A stretch of DNA of 64,000 nucleotides. It comes from Oscheius onirici. Its lineage: Eukaryota; Nematoda; Chromadorea; Rhabditida; Rhabditidae. Positions within the stretch are counted from its first letter, which is position 1; each line of letters begins with the position of its first letter. The notes beneath the pieces are model-generated. The model ran no database searches. It was not told the origin of the DNA and was given only the letters and a program-made list of their open reading frames with translations. Location of the stretch: the NCBI GenBank assembly GCA_932521025.1, contig OW051468.1, forward strand, positions 5,828,064 through 5,892,063. The letters are read 5' to 3'. This document shows, in pieces, positions 35,030-55,771 of this stretch. The position numbers and the translations under genes were made by a program.

Positions 35030-37803
35030 ATGGATGAGCACTCTATCGCGACGCTTCTAGAGACCCTGACAGTCGAGGAGCAGGCCATAATCAAGCCGGT
35101 GTTGGAAAGAGATTTGGAGTTTCAGCGCCGAGAAAAGCTTCGTCTTCAGGAGTTGAGAGAGCAGACTGTTGAGCGAAAACTTTCCCTCTTGAGTAGTCGA
35201 AGCCAGGAGAGCTTCGCCTCTTCCCTTTCAGCCTCTGTCAGGTATTTTCATTGCAGCTGAATACTATTTCATAGCCTCAGTCCGTCTTCTCCATCCCACA
35301 GAGGCTGTCTAACCTGTGGAGTCAAATTGGGCTTCATTTTGCATACTGGCGGAAGATGCAAAAAATGTGAGCAGCAGATCTGCGACAGTTGCAAGTGTTA
35401 TCCTTCGAAAGACAGGACCAATTATCTTTGCCAGCTCTGTTTTCAAGAACGGTTTGTGTTCATATTATAATCACCCTGGCTTAGAGAACTACAAGCAGCC
35501 TCGGGAGAATGGGTTAGTTCTGGAGAAACTGATCCGACTGAACAACTTTTAACCCACTTGCGGAAGGCAGCCACTGATAGAAATCGCTCAACTAGCGCCC
35601 TTGGAGAAGCCCCGACGATCAGACATCCGCGAATGAACAGAAGGAATATGACTCTGCCTTCGTTGCCCGTAATGACACTTCTATCAGTGCCGACTGAAGC
35701 TGAAGCTACGGAAGGACAAAGACAAGATGTGACGAGAAGGTTTTGGGGCGGAAGTCCCTCTCCCAGAAGTCCTTCTCCGAGATCTGGTACTGTTTAGTTT
35801 AATATCATTTGAATGTACCACGTCAAACTAACAATCTCAGCCTTACAAAGATTTGCATAGAAACATTATGTTTTTAGTATCAGCAGGATCTTCTGGTGTA
35901 ATCGTTGTAGCTCCTACACCTCCACCGAACAGTCTTATTCCTGGACTGCATCCTCGTGAAGTCATTGGATCGCCATCGCCAAGATCAGCTCCTCCGTTTA
36001 TTGGCTCACCAATGATTACCAAGCTCTTACCCCTGACAGAAGTAAGCAACTTTTAGTAAAACATTAGGCTTTAGGTGGAAGCTCCGACTCCTACTACTCC
36101 CGCTGCTCCGTCACCAATAGCCGAGGCCCGTAGACACGCCTTCACCAATAGCAGTCAGAAAAGGTCGGGAGGCAAGAGTCGAAGATGCAGCGAAATCGCT
36201 GTTCCAACATTCAGTGTCAGCATGTGTTGAGCAAGCATGAGCAATAAACATATTTTGTATGGCTTTCTTCGCTTGCTTGGGTGCTTGTCAAAGAGACTTT
36301 TTGCAGAGTTTTCGTCTGATCTGTTGGTTTGCAGTTCTCGAATATAGCGAGGCTTTGGCTATTTATAACCCTGATATATTTCAAGGTGCTTTTCAGTTTC
36401 ACAGTTTACCAAGGGATCAATCGACTGCTTCCGATCGATCTCCGTGAAAGACCGCAGAAACTGCTCCGTCGCACCCCGCGCATTGTGACCGATGCTGTCC
36501 TACTGGACGAATGGATCCCATACAGATCCCCCAGTCCTTCTGGCTCCCAGGTGAGTTGTAAATCAGAAGCTCTAACCAAATAGGGTTCTTCTGATTTCTT
36601 GAATAACAATGACAGTAGACGTCCCTCCGCCATTTCAACAGTTTCTACAAACTATCGTCGACGAATGAAGAAGTCGATTAGCAGAGACACTGAATCAACT
36701 TGTAGTGGCTGTGATGTTCGAGATGCGGCTGTAGGCTCTAATTATTTATATTAGACATATTTTCAGTCTCAAGCGAGTAGCCAGCCCACTTTTGTTGGCG
36801 AAATATGTCTGAGTTGCCACTATGATCCAGCAACAGCCAGTCTCCGGCTCGTTGTTCCACAGTGCAGATCGCTGCCTCATTTTGGTCGACACAGACCGAA
36901 TCCATATGTCCGAATAGAACTCTCGGCAGAAAGCGAAAGAGTGATAGAACACATACGTAAGACATCAACTCGATACGGAGCCGTTGACCCTCTTTTTGGT
37001 GAAAGTTTTCAGGTACGGCTTCGGAATAATATCATATTCTTCATTAAGTTCACAAACATGTCAAAATCGTCTTTGGAGCGACGTCGCCTGACTGCGTCTG
37101 TCTGGCACAAAGAGAGACTTACCTCTAATTCACTGATTGGAGAAACATCAATATGGCTCCGCGACATTCGTTGGCATCAGCCTGCTCCTCTCTGGCTGCC
37201 GCTTCAAACAGTTTTGCTTTTGTGTATGCTTTTGTGTAATTGTAAGCGATTCAGGTAGACAGTCATGACGAAGAGAAAACAACCGCTGTTAACTTCCGAC
37301 TCTCATTCCGGGTCCGTGATAAAGAAAGAGGAATTGGCACCCTGACTATCGCTCTCTTATCTCTCGAACCAAAAATACGAAGCGAACTTCAAGTTCAGGT
37401 TCGCAGTGGCATTTTGAGCAAGAAAAGTTTTGCAGATTTCGCTGATTTTTCGTGAGCAAAAATTATCTCAACGACAGGGTACTTTAATTTATCCGTCACC
37501 TTTTCTGGCTGTATTTCCAGCCGTGAATATCCACGACCTCCACTTACGGTAACAAGTTTCCCTTTATTTCAATTTAGTGTGAAGAGGTGCCAGAATTCGT
37601 CTAAACCAGAGAGTTGGATTTTGGAAGCAGCATCAGTTAGCCGAGATCGATCTAAACTCGTGGAATCACAATGTTACTCGTCGAACTGGATGTCCGTGTG
37701 GTTGCCAAAGCTGTCAGCCGTGGTACAAATTAACAGAAAAGCCGTACAAAGAACAATCCTTTGGTGTGTCAGTCTTGATCAAGAAGTCGTAAATTGTAAC
37801 TGA
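35030..37803 (+). CDS. Synaptotagmin-like / bitesize-type Rab effector (SHD zinc finger plus C2)
   Basis: The N-terminal Slp homology domain binds GTP-Rab27/Rab3-type proteins and the C2 domains bind membranes in exocytosis. The first helix reads LTVEEQAIIKPVLERDLEFQ, then comes a FYVE-like zinc finger with CxxC pairs (CLTCGVKLG, CKKCEQQICDSC, YLCQLCFQE) and the second helix. A long Ser/Pro linker with repeated GSPSPRS-type motifs follows. A C2A domain follows (GEICLSCHYDPATASLRLVV, PNPYVRIEL, LTASVWHKERLTSNSLIGE). It lacks the usual loop-1 Asp, so it is probably calcium-independent. A second C2 begins at about 37258 but is degenerate. Exons to about 37250 are reliable; the last two exon joins are tentative. 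A stop at 36228-36230 with AATAAA at 36243 allows a C2-less isoform. Confidence 0.75.
36243..36248 (+). terminator. Intragenic poly(A) signal in the Rab-effector gene
   Basis: AATAAA lies 12 nt after the in-frame TGA at 36228-36230. That stop is reached if the weak donor at 36214 (GTGTCA) is not used. The transcript would end after the zinc-finger half. Confidence 0.5.
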
Positions 37804-38081
37804 TGAGAACAGAAAATAATTAATTCATTGTTGCCCATAGTTCAAGACAAAGAGGTTTTCGTCACTTCCTACGGTATAGACGATCTTCATTGTATTCGTC
37901 GTGCTGTTGATCTGAAGCCTTTTTTTTTAAATTGTAGTCAGAGAAAGTGAGCTATTGTCAATCAGATTGATCTACAGTTCACATTGCAGGAACGGTAAAG
38001 GTAAAAAAAAATATCTTTAATATTAAAGCGCAATGGTGTCTGTGGTTGACTCTGTTTATTTGTTTTTGTTTGTCTGTTTGT

Positions 38082-38165
38082 TCGTCCGTGGCTACGAAAT
38101 TTTGATGTATTGTTAAGAGTCGCCACTGTTGCCCAGACGACCCGGGTTCGACTCCTCTCCTCGCC
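38082..38165 (+). other. tRNA-like sequence with B box, probably a relic or SINE head
   Basis: GGTTCGACTCC (38144-38154) matches the tRNA T-loop/B box exactly, preceded about 55 nt upstream by CCGTGGCTA, a weak A box. The 3' flank CTCTCCTCGCC has no complementary acceptor strand at the 5' side, so a functional tRNA is not supported. Confidence 0.35.
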
Positions 38166-38367
38166 AAATATTTTTGCTAAAATTTTTGGGTAGGAGATCG
38201 AGTCAAGGTAACCGGTAGGTGGATAAGAAGGGACCGGTTGAGCTGTATAAGATCAGAGAGGGATCGGATGGCCAGAAAATAGGAAAATTCGTATCGGTTC
38301 TTTAGGAGGGAATGAGAACCCTGGGAAAGAATGAAAAGCTCCGATTGATTGGGAAGGAAGAAGACGT

Positions 38368-38441
38368 GACAGGATCAGAAGAGATCGGTTGACCGGGGAA
38401 GGGAGCAGAAGGGATCGGTTGACTGGGGAAGGGATCAGAAG
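38368..38441 (+). repeat. Short tandem repeat, about 31-bp unit
   Basis: About 2.3 copies of a unit built from GATCAGAAGAGATCGGTTGA plus CCGGGGAAGG. Degenerate GATCGG/GGACCGG words extend the pattern upstream to about 38230. Confidence 0.75.
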
Positions 38442-38482
38442 TAAAGAAAAAAACACATGTAGAAAAGCCGGCTGGTAATTGG

Positions 38483-40063
38483 TTAAATTACCGTTCTAGT
38501 GCCGCGTCCAGTGATTCTAAAAACAACAGAAATCAAAAGTCGATCTTGAAACTAACTTGTCAAATTCGTCAGCCTCGGTATCCAAAGAGTTGTAGAATAC
38601 TAAATGACCCGTGTATATGTCGTAGTCTAGCGTTGCTGTGACGTGTCCACCGGATTGAATAACGATGTTGTATTGACAAACAAGACCGTACAAAGATCCC
38701 CGAGGATATCCGGGGGAATAAATCTGAACTCCATTACAGATTCTGTGCTTTACAAACCGTTCCAGAATCGTTTGTATATAATGGTGGGTTTGAATCACAC
38801 AGGATGGGTGTAATAGGATCGGGCATGGGCATCGTACAATTGTTAGTGACATCTGTAAACTAGCGATTATCAAAATATTTTTCTGACCTCTGACGCATAC
38901 TGCCGCAATGTTGTAGCTTGTGTTGGAGCAAGGATTGTTGAACCATTGCCCAGCAGATACGCCACTGCTTTCACGAGAGTCTGTTAGCGACATCAGCACA
39001 CATGATCCCAGCGAGGTATTATGTGCTCCTGAAGTTGTTTTATACGCGGGAAAACTAAGAAAAGGGGTCAATAGTGAAAACAATTTTTACTGCAAAACAC
39101 ATACCGAAGTTGTTGTAATCATAAGCAGTTTTGTCATCCCAGGTATAACTCTGTCCAAAAGGTTGCAGACCGAGGTATGTGTAGTTGTACGGACGGTTAT
39201 CATAAGTCGGAAAAGCCGCGTACTGTTGATACAACTGATTTTGCTGTAAGCGATTTTTAGAACTTTGAACTCTATAGGGACTACTTGTTGCGAGTGAATA
39301 GAAACCGTCTGGCCGCATTGGGACTGACAGACTTTTTCCGAACTGCTCAAGGATATGGCTTTAGCGTAGAAGTAGCACCGTCCGCGATAGAATGACATGA
39401 GCTCGCCACAATATTGTGCTAAAAATTAAAAAAAAATTCTTTCGAAAATATGTATTCTTACGAGTAATGGTTTCATTGATTTGACAAACGAAGTGGTGTC
39501 TCGTGAAACAGTTGCCTGTATACCAAAAACCAGTACTTTTATCTAAGTAGACACATGGACCGTCTGAATTTTTAGGTTGGCCTGAAAACAATGAAATCTC
39601 GTTTCTGTAGGGCTAAATACCCGGAGCAAAGTTGTTGTAAATCACAGGATCTCCATTATCATATAGGCAGCCCGAGATATCCGTCGAGTTACAAGTGATT
39701 CCTAACCAGCAAGAGGTGCGCGAACAGATGTTCATGAAAGCCGTGTTGTCCTGCAAAAAGAGGCCAACTGACATTAAAACTCGACTACTCACAAAAGAAT
39801 TCTTAACTCGGAAAAAGGACGCAGAATTGTCTGCGCAATAGCGGTAGGCTGAACCGCGGTCGGTCGAGTATTGCACCTAGACTGTCTACTTTTCGATTTT
39901 GTTTGCTTCACGTTACCGATATACATCCGTACACATTGTCATAGCTAAACTCATAGGGACACTGCAAATTTGCCTCTGAAATTACAATGATCTTCTGTAC
40001 GGTCAAGTCAAAACCAGTGAAAATGATGACCAGAAGGGCAGGCACGAGCGTTCGAAGAAGCAT
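38483..40063 (-). CDS. Secreted lectin with two C-type lectin domains and a CUB domain (clec family)
   Basis: Exons in coding order are 40063-39917, 39876-39793, 39750-39621, 39581-39462, 39418-39282, 39243-39101, 39054-38888, 38852-38801, 38742-38557 and 38516-38483. They total 1200 nt (399 residues) in phase. The signal peptide begins MLLRTLVPALLVIIFTG. CTLD1 runs from LQCPYEFSYDNVYGC through SCWLGITC and DPVIYNNFAPGQP to HHFVCQI. CTLD2 runs from YCGELMSFYRGRCYF through YDYNNFG to IAAVCVR. The CUB domain is ICNGVQIYSPGYP ... VTATLDYDIYTGHLVFYN ... KITGRGTRTVI. CTLD-CTLD-CUB is a typical nematode clec layout, often linked to gut immunity. Calcium-binding EPN/QPD and WND motifs are not intact, so sugar binding is uncertain. 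Confidence 0.9.
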
Positions 40064-40505
40064 GGTCCAAATAGAACTGATAAGGCGTAACCAATTGTCA
40101 TGAACGATAAAGAAGTAGTCGAGCCTTCCGAGGAATCGTATCACTAAAGTCATCTTTGGATGAGACTAGAAACAAACGCTGTGAGAATATTAGAGCAGGA
40201 AAAAGTCTTTTATATTCTCCGCTGCTTTACGGACTATAGCATGTTGCAAATTCTCTCTAGTGCTGTTCGAAAACAGTCAACCTCGTTTTGTGCATGAAGG
40301 GGTTAATACAGGCGACAGAGATCGACTAGAATAGCGTTAGGTTGGTTTTATAAAGACGAAAATCAAAATTGGCTTTTTTTGTAAAAGACAAAACAATTAA
40401 AGGTGAGTTATCTTAACTTGTTCTGACAGTGTCAAGGATAAGCTGACACCAGGTATGATAGACGGCTGCAGAAGACTTCATTAGAAGCTGTGTGACTCTT
40501 GGAGG
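40064..40505. promoter_or_regulatory. Divergent spacer between the lectin and the Lys-rich protein
   Basis: 442 bp between two divergent start codons, presumed to hold both promoters. No motif was recognised with confidence. Confidence 0.4.
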
Positions 40506-41003
40506 ATGTTGGCTCTACTCTCGTCTCTTCTGCCGATCGTCTGGCTGCCTCTGATGACCAAGTGCTGCAAGAGCAAGAACAAGGACAGTCAGCATTCGAC
40601 CAAGAACATCCAGCCAGTGAACAAGCCGATGCCGCCAGGACCACCGAAACCGATTCCGGTGGCTCTACCGAAACCGCCGGTAGTCGCGACCCCCGTACCG
40701 ATGCCGCAGGAAGTGAAGGTGGAAGCGAAGAAGAAAGAAGAGAAGGTTGAGGAGCCGAAGAAGGAGTCGCAGGAGCCGGTCGTCTATGTCTACCCGTCCA
40801 TAAAAGCACCGACCAAGAGCACGAGAAGGAGGAAGGAGGAGGAGATGGAAAAGGATAAGAAGGCCAAGATCGACGAGGGATACTTCCAGTCGAAGAGCGA
40901 CGTCGATGATACACTGGAAGCTGTGCCCAGTCTGAACGAGGAGAAGAGCACCAGGAGCAAGAAGAAAGGAGCCTCCTTGAAAATGCCACTAAACCCCCAG
41001 TAA
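40506..41003 (+). CDS. Lys/Pro-rich protein with N-terminal membrane anchor, unknown function
   Basis: This single-exon ORF of 165 residues is one of the few long intronless frames here. MLALLSSLLPIVWLPLM is a signal peptide or membrane anchor, followed by KCCKSK, where the cysteines could be acylated. Next come a Pro-rich stretch (PPGPPKPIPV) and then a highly charged Lys/Glu region with two basic clusters (STRRRKEEEMEKDKK and STRSKKKGA). No domain was recognised. Codon use and the in-frame length support coding, but the opposite strand is also open for most of this span (40432-41019). The call therefore rests on the plausible N-terminus and composition. Confidence 0.55.
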   Translation: MLALLSSLLPIVWLPLMTKCCKSKNKDSQHSTKNIQPVNKPMPPGPPKPIPVALPKPPVVATPVPMPQEVKVEAKKKEEKVEEPKKESQEPVVYVYPSIKAPTKSTRRRKEEEMEKDKKAKIDEGYFQSKSDVDDTLEAVPSLNEEKSTRSKKKGASLKMPLNPQ

Positions 41004-51463
<10,460 letters not shown>

Positions 51464-53568
51464 GTGTCAACACACTGGTGCCCTCTTCGCCTTAACTTCT
51501 CTCTCCTATACCCCAATTTCTTTGCTCAGTTTGGTGCCAGCTGAACCTCCAACGACCGGTTGTAATTGAAATTATAGCATAATATCAAGTGAAAGAGCTG
51601 TGTCTTAGACTGTGATCTTCTCTCCCTCTTGTAGCTCATATATTCATTGACACATATTCAGCAATGAAGACTTCTATTCCCTGTTTTTAGATCGGCCAAG
51701 GATGTTATTTGGTTTGCAGCGCATTACTAACCGACCGGCGTTTTCAAAAGCCCACGTGTCTCTTGGGCTAAGCCTTTTTGGCCGCAATTTGTGGAGCTGC
51801 CAGACACTCGAGTACACACCTTGAACGAGTCAAAGTCCAATTTTTCTCATTGCTCTCGAGTGTTTTTCTATTGTTATTTCCTGAATTCAGAGGTTTGTTT
51901 AACTACAGGGTATCTGATCACATAAATAGACAATTTAAACGTTCCTTTGGTCCTAGTTTTAGCCGAATGTTGATTTCTCGATTCTGATAAATTTCCCTGT
52001 TGTGGATCAAGGACCATCCATTAAAGCCAGACACAAGATCATTTGATGTGTCGCGAAATTGCTGGTAAGATCTCAAAAAAAACAACATCGTTACCCGTTA
52101 CATATTGCCCCTTTTTCTGGCAGGTCATGTGCGTGTCTGGAATTATTGAAATCGGATCCGCTTGGCAATAAAGAACAGAGCGCTCTTTGTATTGTTCTCT
52201 CCCTGTTACCAGAATGCAAGCTGCAGAGGGAGAGAGAATTTCCCGTGATTATCTTTTTCATTTCCGCTCGGATCAACGACCAATGTTGGGAATCTTGATA
52301 TGCCATCCCCTATATTTAGAGATAATCTTTTTTCTGATCAAGAGTTCATTGAGAGTTGCCACCTTGAACCATCTGCACAAGACGAATTGCAGCTCGGAGG
52401 CGGACTGGATCGCCTTTCAACCACACCCGTGGTTAATTATGAACAGGCTCGAGTTTCTCCACAGAGTCCCCTCCTTCTTACCTATGCCCGGCTTATCCCC
52501 CACACTTCTTGAGGCGCACAAAGCCAGGACACACCATTGTCTCCAGTTTTCACAAAAACAATTGCCCTTACTTTAAAAGGGAATGGAACCTCATCGCCTC
52601 CTATTATTTTGACCATTAACTTGAAAACTATTGAAGTAGACTTATTACTGGTTTGTCAAAGTTTCCTGCGTTATCGTCCTATAGTCATTCTAAGCTTGTT
52701 CAGAATAACACTTAAAAACAACAAGACACCATGGGACATCGGCTCATTTAAGTTTCAAAAGGCAGTGTTTTGACTGTACCTAATACTTCTCTTAACGCCA
52801 ATCTTACCTTTTGCAGGATTTTGGCGGGAAAAGTTTATCGGAAATTGTAGGGAAGAAGCTGCGAAAGGTTATATAGGAAAATAATTTCCTGCCTCTGCAA
52901 TTTCCTCACACGTACAAAATTCCCAAGTCTGACCATCATCCCTTGTTTATGTCCGTTCATGCCTTTCTGAGTAATCTCGTAGAATATTCTATCTAGTCAA
53001 CTCGTAGCACACTTTTCAATAGAGTCTGCCCACCCATCTCCGTTTTTCTGCAATCAATTAACTTAGCGATGTAGTTTATCTCATTTCCGTCGCTGGTCAA
53101 TGATCCAAAGAGACTCTTCTAAAGAGGCTGTCCTTCAGGTGTCCCCTCTGAAAAGAGAGGCGGGATAATCCACGCCCTCTCACTCTCTATTCCTCGTGAT
53201 TCTGTCGTCCTGTTTCAAAGGATTTCATCCCAATTAGACTAATTCTAATAGCACACCGGATAGGGGGAGGAGACTTTTCACCCTTTTCAAAACTCTTTAT
53301 GACTCACGAGACATTCCTGCAAATATTTTCTACCAAAGTTCAAACGGAAGCCCGTCCGGATCCAGTCGAAAGAGCCGGCTATTTATAGGGATTAATTACC
53401 CCCATGTCAAAGTTTTGACGTCGACGACGTCTTCGAACATGAATATTTCTAGAAGAGCGTTCACACACGGCTAGGCCAAATATCATCCAGAGCGACATAT
53501 GTATGTCCTCCTCATATTCCCGCTTCTTTTCTCTCGAACAGGTGCTTTCTACTCGATCTCTATTTCAG
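51464..53568. other. 2.1-kb intergenic region, no gene recognised
   Basis: It lies between DAPK and the chemoreceptor gene, both on the plus strand. Short ORFs have no homology or splice support. It ends in the TATTTCAG acceptor directly preceding the GPCR ATG. Confidence 0.5.
53561..53568 (+). other. Acceptor abutting the GPCR start codon
   Basis: TATTTCAG is immediately followed by ATG (53569). This is either an SL trans-splice site with a zero-length leader or the acceptor of an unrecognised upstream exon. Confidence 0.5.
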
Positions 53569-55771
53569 ATGCTCGACGCCTTCAGACACCGTCTACATGC
53601 TGCTATTAAAAGTGAGGCTGTTTTTTATTGTTATAGTCTTTGAAAGGGCATTTGTTGTCAGAAGTACGTAAATGATCGTCTAGATGTGTTAGTCTGGAGC
53701 AGCAGTCTCAACAAAGAATAGTTAATTGAGGTTTTTCGAAGTTGCTAATCAATTTTAAATTGTAAATTTTTAAAACTAACTCTTGTTTTTTCAGACAATA
53801 CGTGTCCTCTGTCCGGTCAGTATGGCGACTTCTACTGGTTCTCTCTCCAGTTTTTGATCTCTGTACTCAATGTCGGAGCCATTCTGGCCAACGGACTTTT
53901 TGTCTACATCTGCGCGGTAGGTCTCGCAGAAAATAAACTTTCTCTGAACAATAAGAGAGTCCGAAGATTAAATTTCTAGCGAGCCGGAGTCATGCATCTG
54001 AACATGCGTCTCTTGCTCTGTACCATCTCCGTCTGCTTCGCCATGGAAGCCCTAGCTGGTCTTTTGTACAACTTTTACTTTTTCTATCTGGGCTTCTTCG
54101 GCTTTCCTTCTCGTCCAATACACAGGTCAGTCTTACTATCTCTCCCTCTTCCGGCTTCTTATAATTGGCTGTCAATTGCTGGTCCTCTCCCCTCTTTCCC
54201 GATTTGCACCCCCATATTGCAGCGTAATGGATTCCGGAAGGGAGAGAATTTGTAATTTTGGCTTTCGGGCAGAGAGAAGGGAAGTCGAGTCGGATTTCCT
54301 TGTGAATAAGTTCACGTGGGCAAAGAACTCTCGCAGTTTGTAACTCAATTAGGCCGGGGAAGTCTAGAGGCGTATGCTTTGATCCGTTCATGACGAGGCT
54401 CTAACCAATGGAAAAGCCGTTTTTCAGCAGTCTCTGTTCCATAATCAACTCGACGATGGTCCCTTGGGATGCAGCCACGTGTCTTCTCGTAAGTGTTCGT
54501 ATTTTCTTTCAAATTTCGTGTACAGATGGTTGCTGTCGGAGTGGAACGACTCATCGCAACGAAGCACAGGATTCCGTCCGGTGCCGTCAGCAACTATGTC
54601 AAGGTACATTTTTAAACTGTCAAAATGTCATGCGCTAAGCCTAGTACGAAATTATAATCTCCTTGCAGGCAATCTTCATCTTGGCCTGGTCTGCAGCCAT
54701 CTTCGTCACCGTCAACTTCGTCCTCAGTCTCACGTATGTTTAAAAACAGTTAGGAAACGATCTATGGACTAGATTCTTCCTAGTGCTGTCATTGGGAACA
54801 TATTTATCCGAATACACGTCGTACAGCTCAAAAATAGGGCATGTTATGATAGCTAGACACACCTCAGTTCTTCGATCCATGGGGGGAAAATAACGAAGAG
54901 TATGGGTATGACAGAATCAGATTCCCTTTGACGTTTCTTCGAAATAGTAGATACAGGCGTCATGTATCCAGAAGAAAACATGAGTCTAACTGGGACCGGG
55001 GTTAGAAGCTACTGTTGCTCGTAGAGTTAGACAAAGTATTTGCTAGATGTCTCAGAGAGCAATTCCAGAGATGAGGGTCAGTGTATTTGCGACGGAGTCT
55101 CTCTCTCCGACCGACAGAGTCAGCTTCTCAGGATCAGTATCTGTGCAGTAGTCGAAGCCGGGACCATCAGTCTGTTCGGCTACGTTCTGATTCTCAGCCG
55201 CAGTGAGGCTGACTCTCTCGGCATCAACACTGCCAAATACAGTCTTAACCAGAGATTCCAGGTACTCTTTCCTTTATCTCTTGCTAATAGAACATTCAGA
55301 TCTACGAAGCTTATAGAAGTACAGAGATGCTTCTCCCCTCGGCGGTCCTCCATGCTGTTCTCTACCTTTCGTATCTGTGTCTCATCATTCCTGTTCGTGA
55401 TCTCCGTGCCCAGAGAACTCTCTCCGTCGATCAGTACAACATTTCGACTCTTGTCTTTGCTCTACCCTCGCTCCACGCCCTCGGTCATCCTATAGTCTGC
55501 TTCCAATTTAGTAACAAAACCAATAAAAATTCAGATCTGTCTCCGGAAGCACTATTATCTTCGTCAAAGAGTCAACGAGTTCTTCCAGTCGTTCAAAAGA
55601 AAGGAAATCAAGGTGATAGACGTCGCAGGAAAGACCGAGAAGCACTACCTGAATCCGACTCCCGATATGAGTTCCAGTCCCAGTTTTCGATCAGATGCTG
55701 GTCGAATAGAGTTCCGAATTCCACCGGCAGCCAGTGCGAGAATCATGGAGTCGTTCTGGATGAAGAAATAA
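53569..55771 (+). CDS. Seven-transmembrane chemoreceptor, Sra-superfamily-like
   Basis: Exons are 53569-53611, 53795-53916, 53980-54125, 54428-54488, 54526-54603, 54669-54733, 55069-55261, 55300-55494 and 55535-55771, giving 379 residues in phase. Seven hydrophobic stretches are visible, including FSLQFLISVLNVGAILANG (TM1), MRLLLCTISVCFAMEAL (TM2), CLLMVAVGVERLIATKHR (TM3 with the VERLIATK motif of sra/srab/sre receptors) and AIFILAWSAAIFVTVNFVL (TM4). TM5 to TM7 follow. TM7 ends in HALGHPI, and the tail reads ICLRKHYYLRQRVNEFF. The C-tail is Ser/Pro-rich. Such receptors usually sit on sensory cilia and detect odorants or pheromones. Family assignment within the superfamily is inferred. Two splice choices (acceptor at 55068, donor at 55495) were fixed by phase. 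Confidence 0.8.

Larger units (their letters stand above)
37804..38482. other. Intergenic region with tRNA-like B box and tandem repeat
   Basis: 679 bp between the Rab effector (+) and the lectin (-). It contains a perfect pol III B box within a tRNA-like stretch and, 220 nt further on, short tandem repeats. No protein exon was recognised. Confidence 0.5.

Noticed and set aside
38082-38165. Functional tRNA gene
   Set aside because: The B box is perfect, but the acceptor stem has no partner strand and the A box is weak.
54734-55046. Acceptor at 55046 (GCTAG|ATGTC) for the chemoreceptor
   Set aside because: It breaks the frame with the preceding exon. The acceptor ending at 55068 restores phase.
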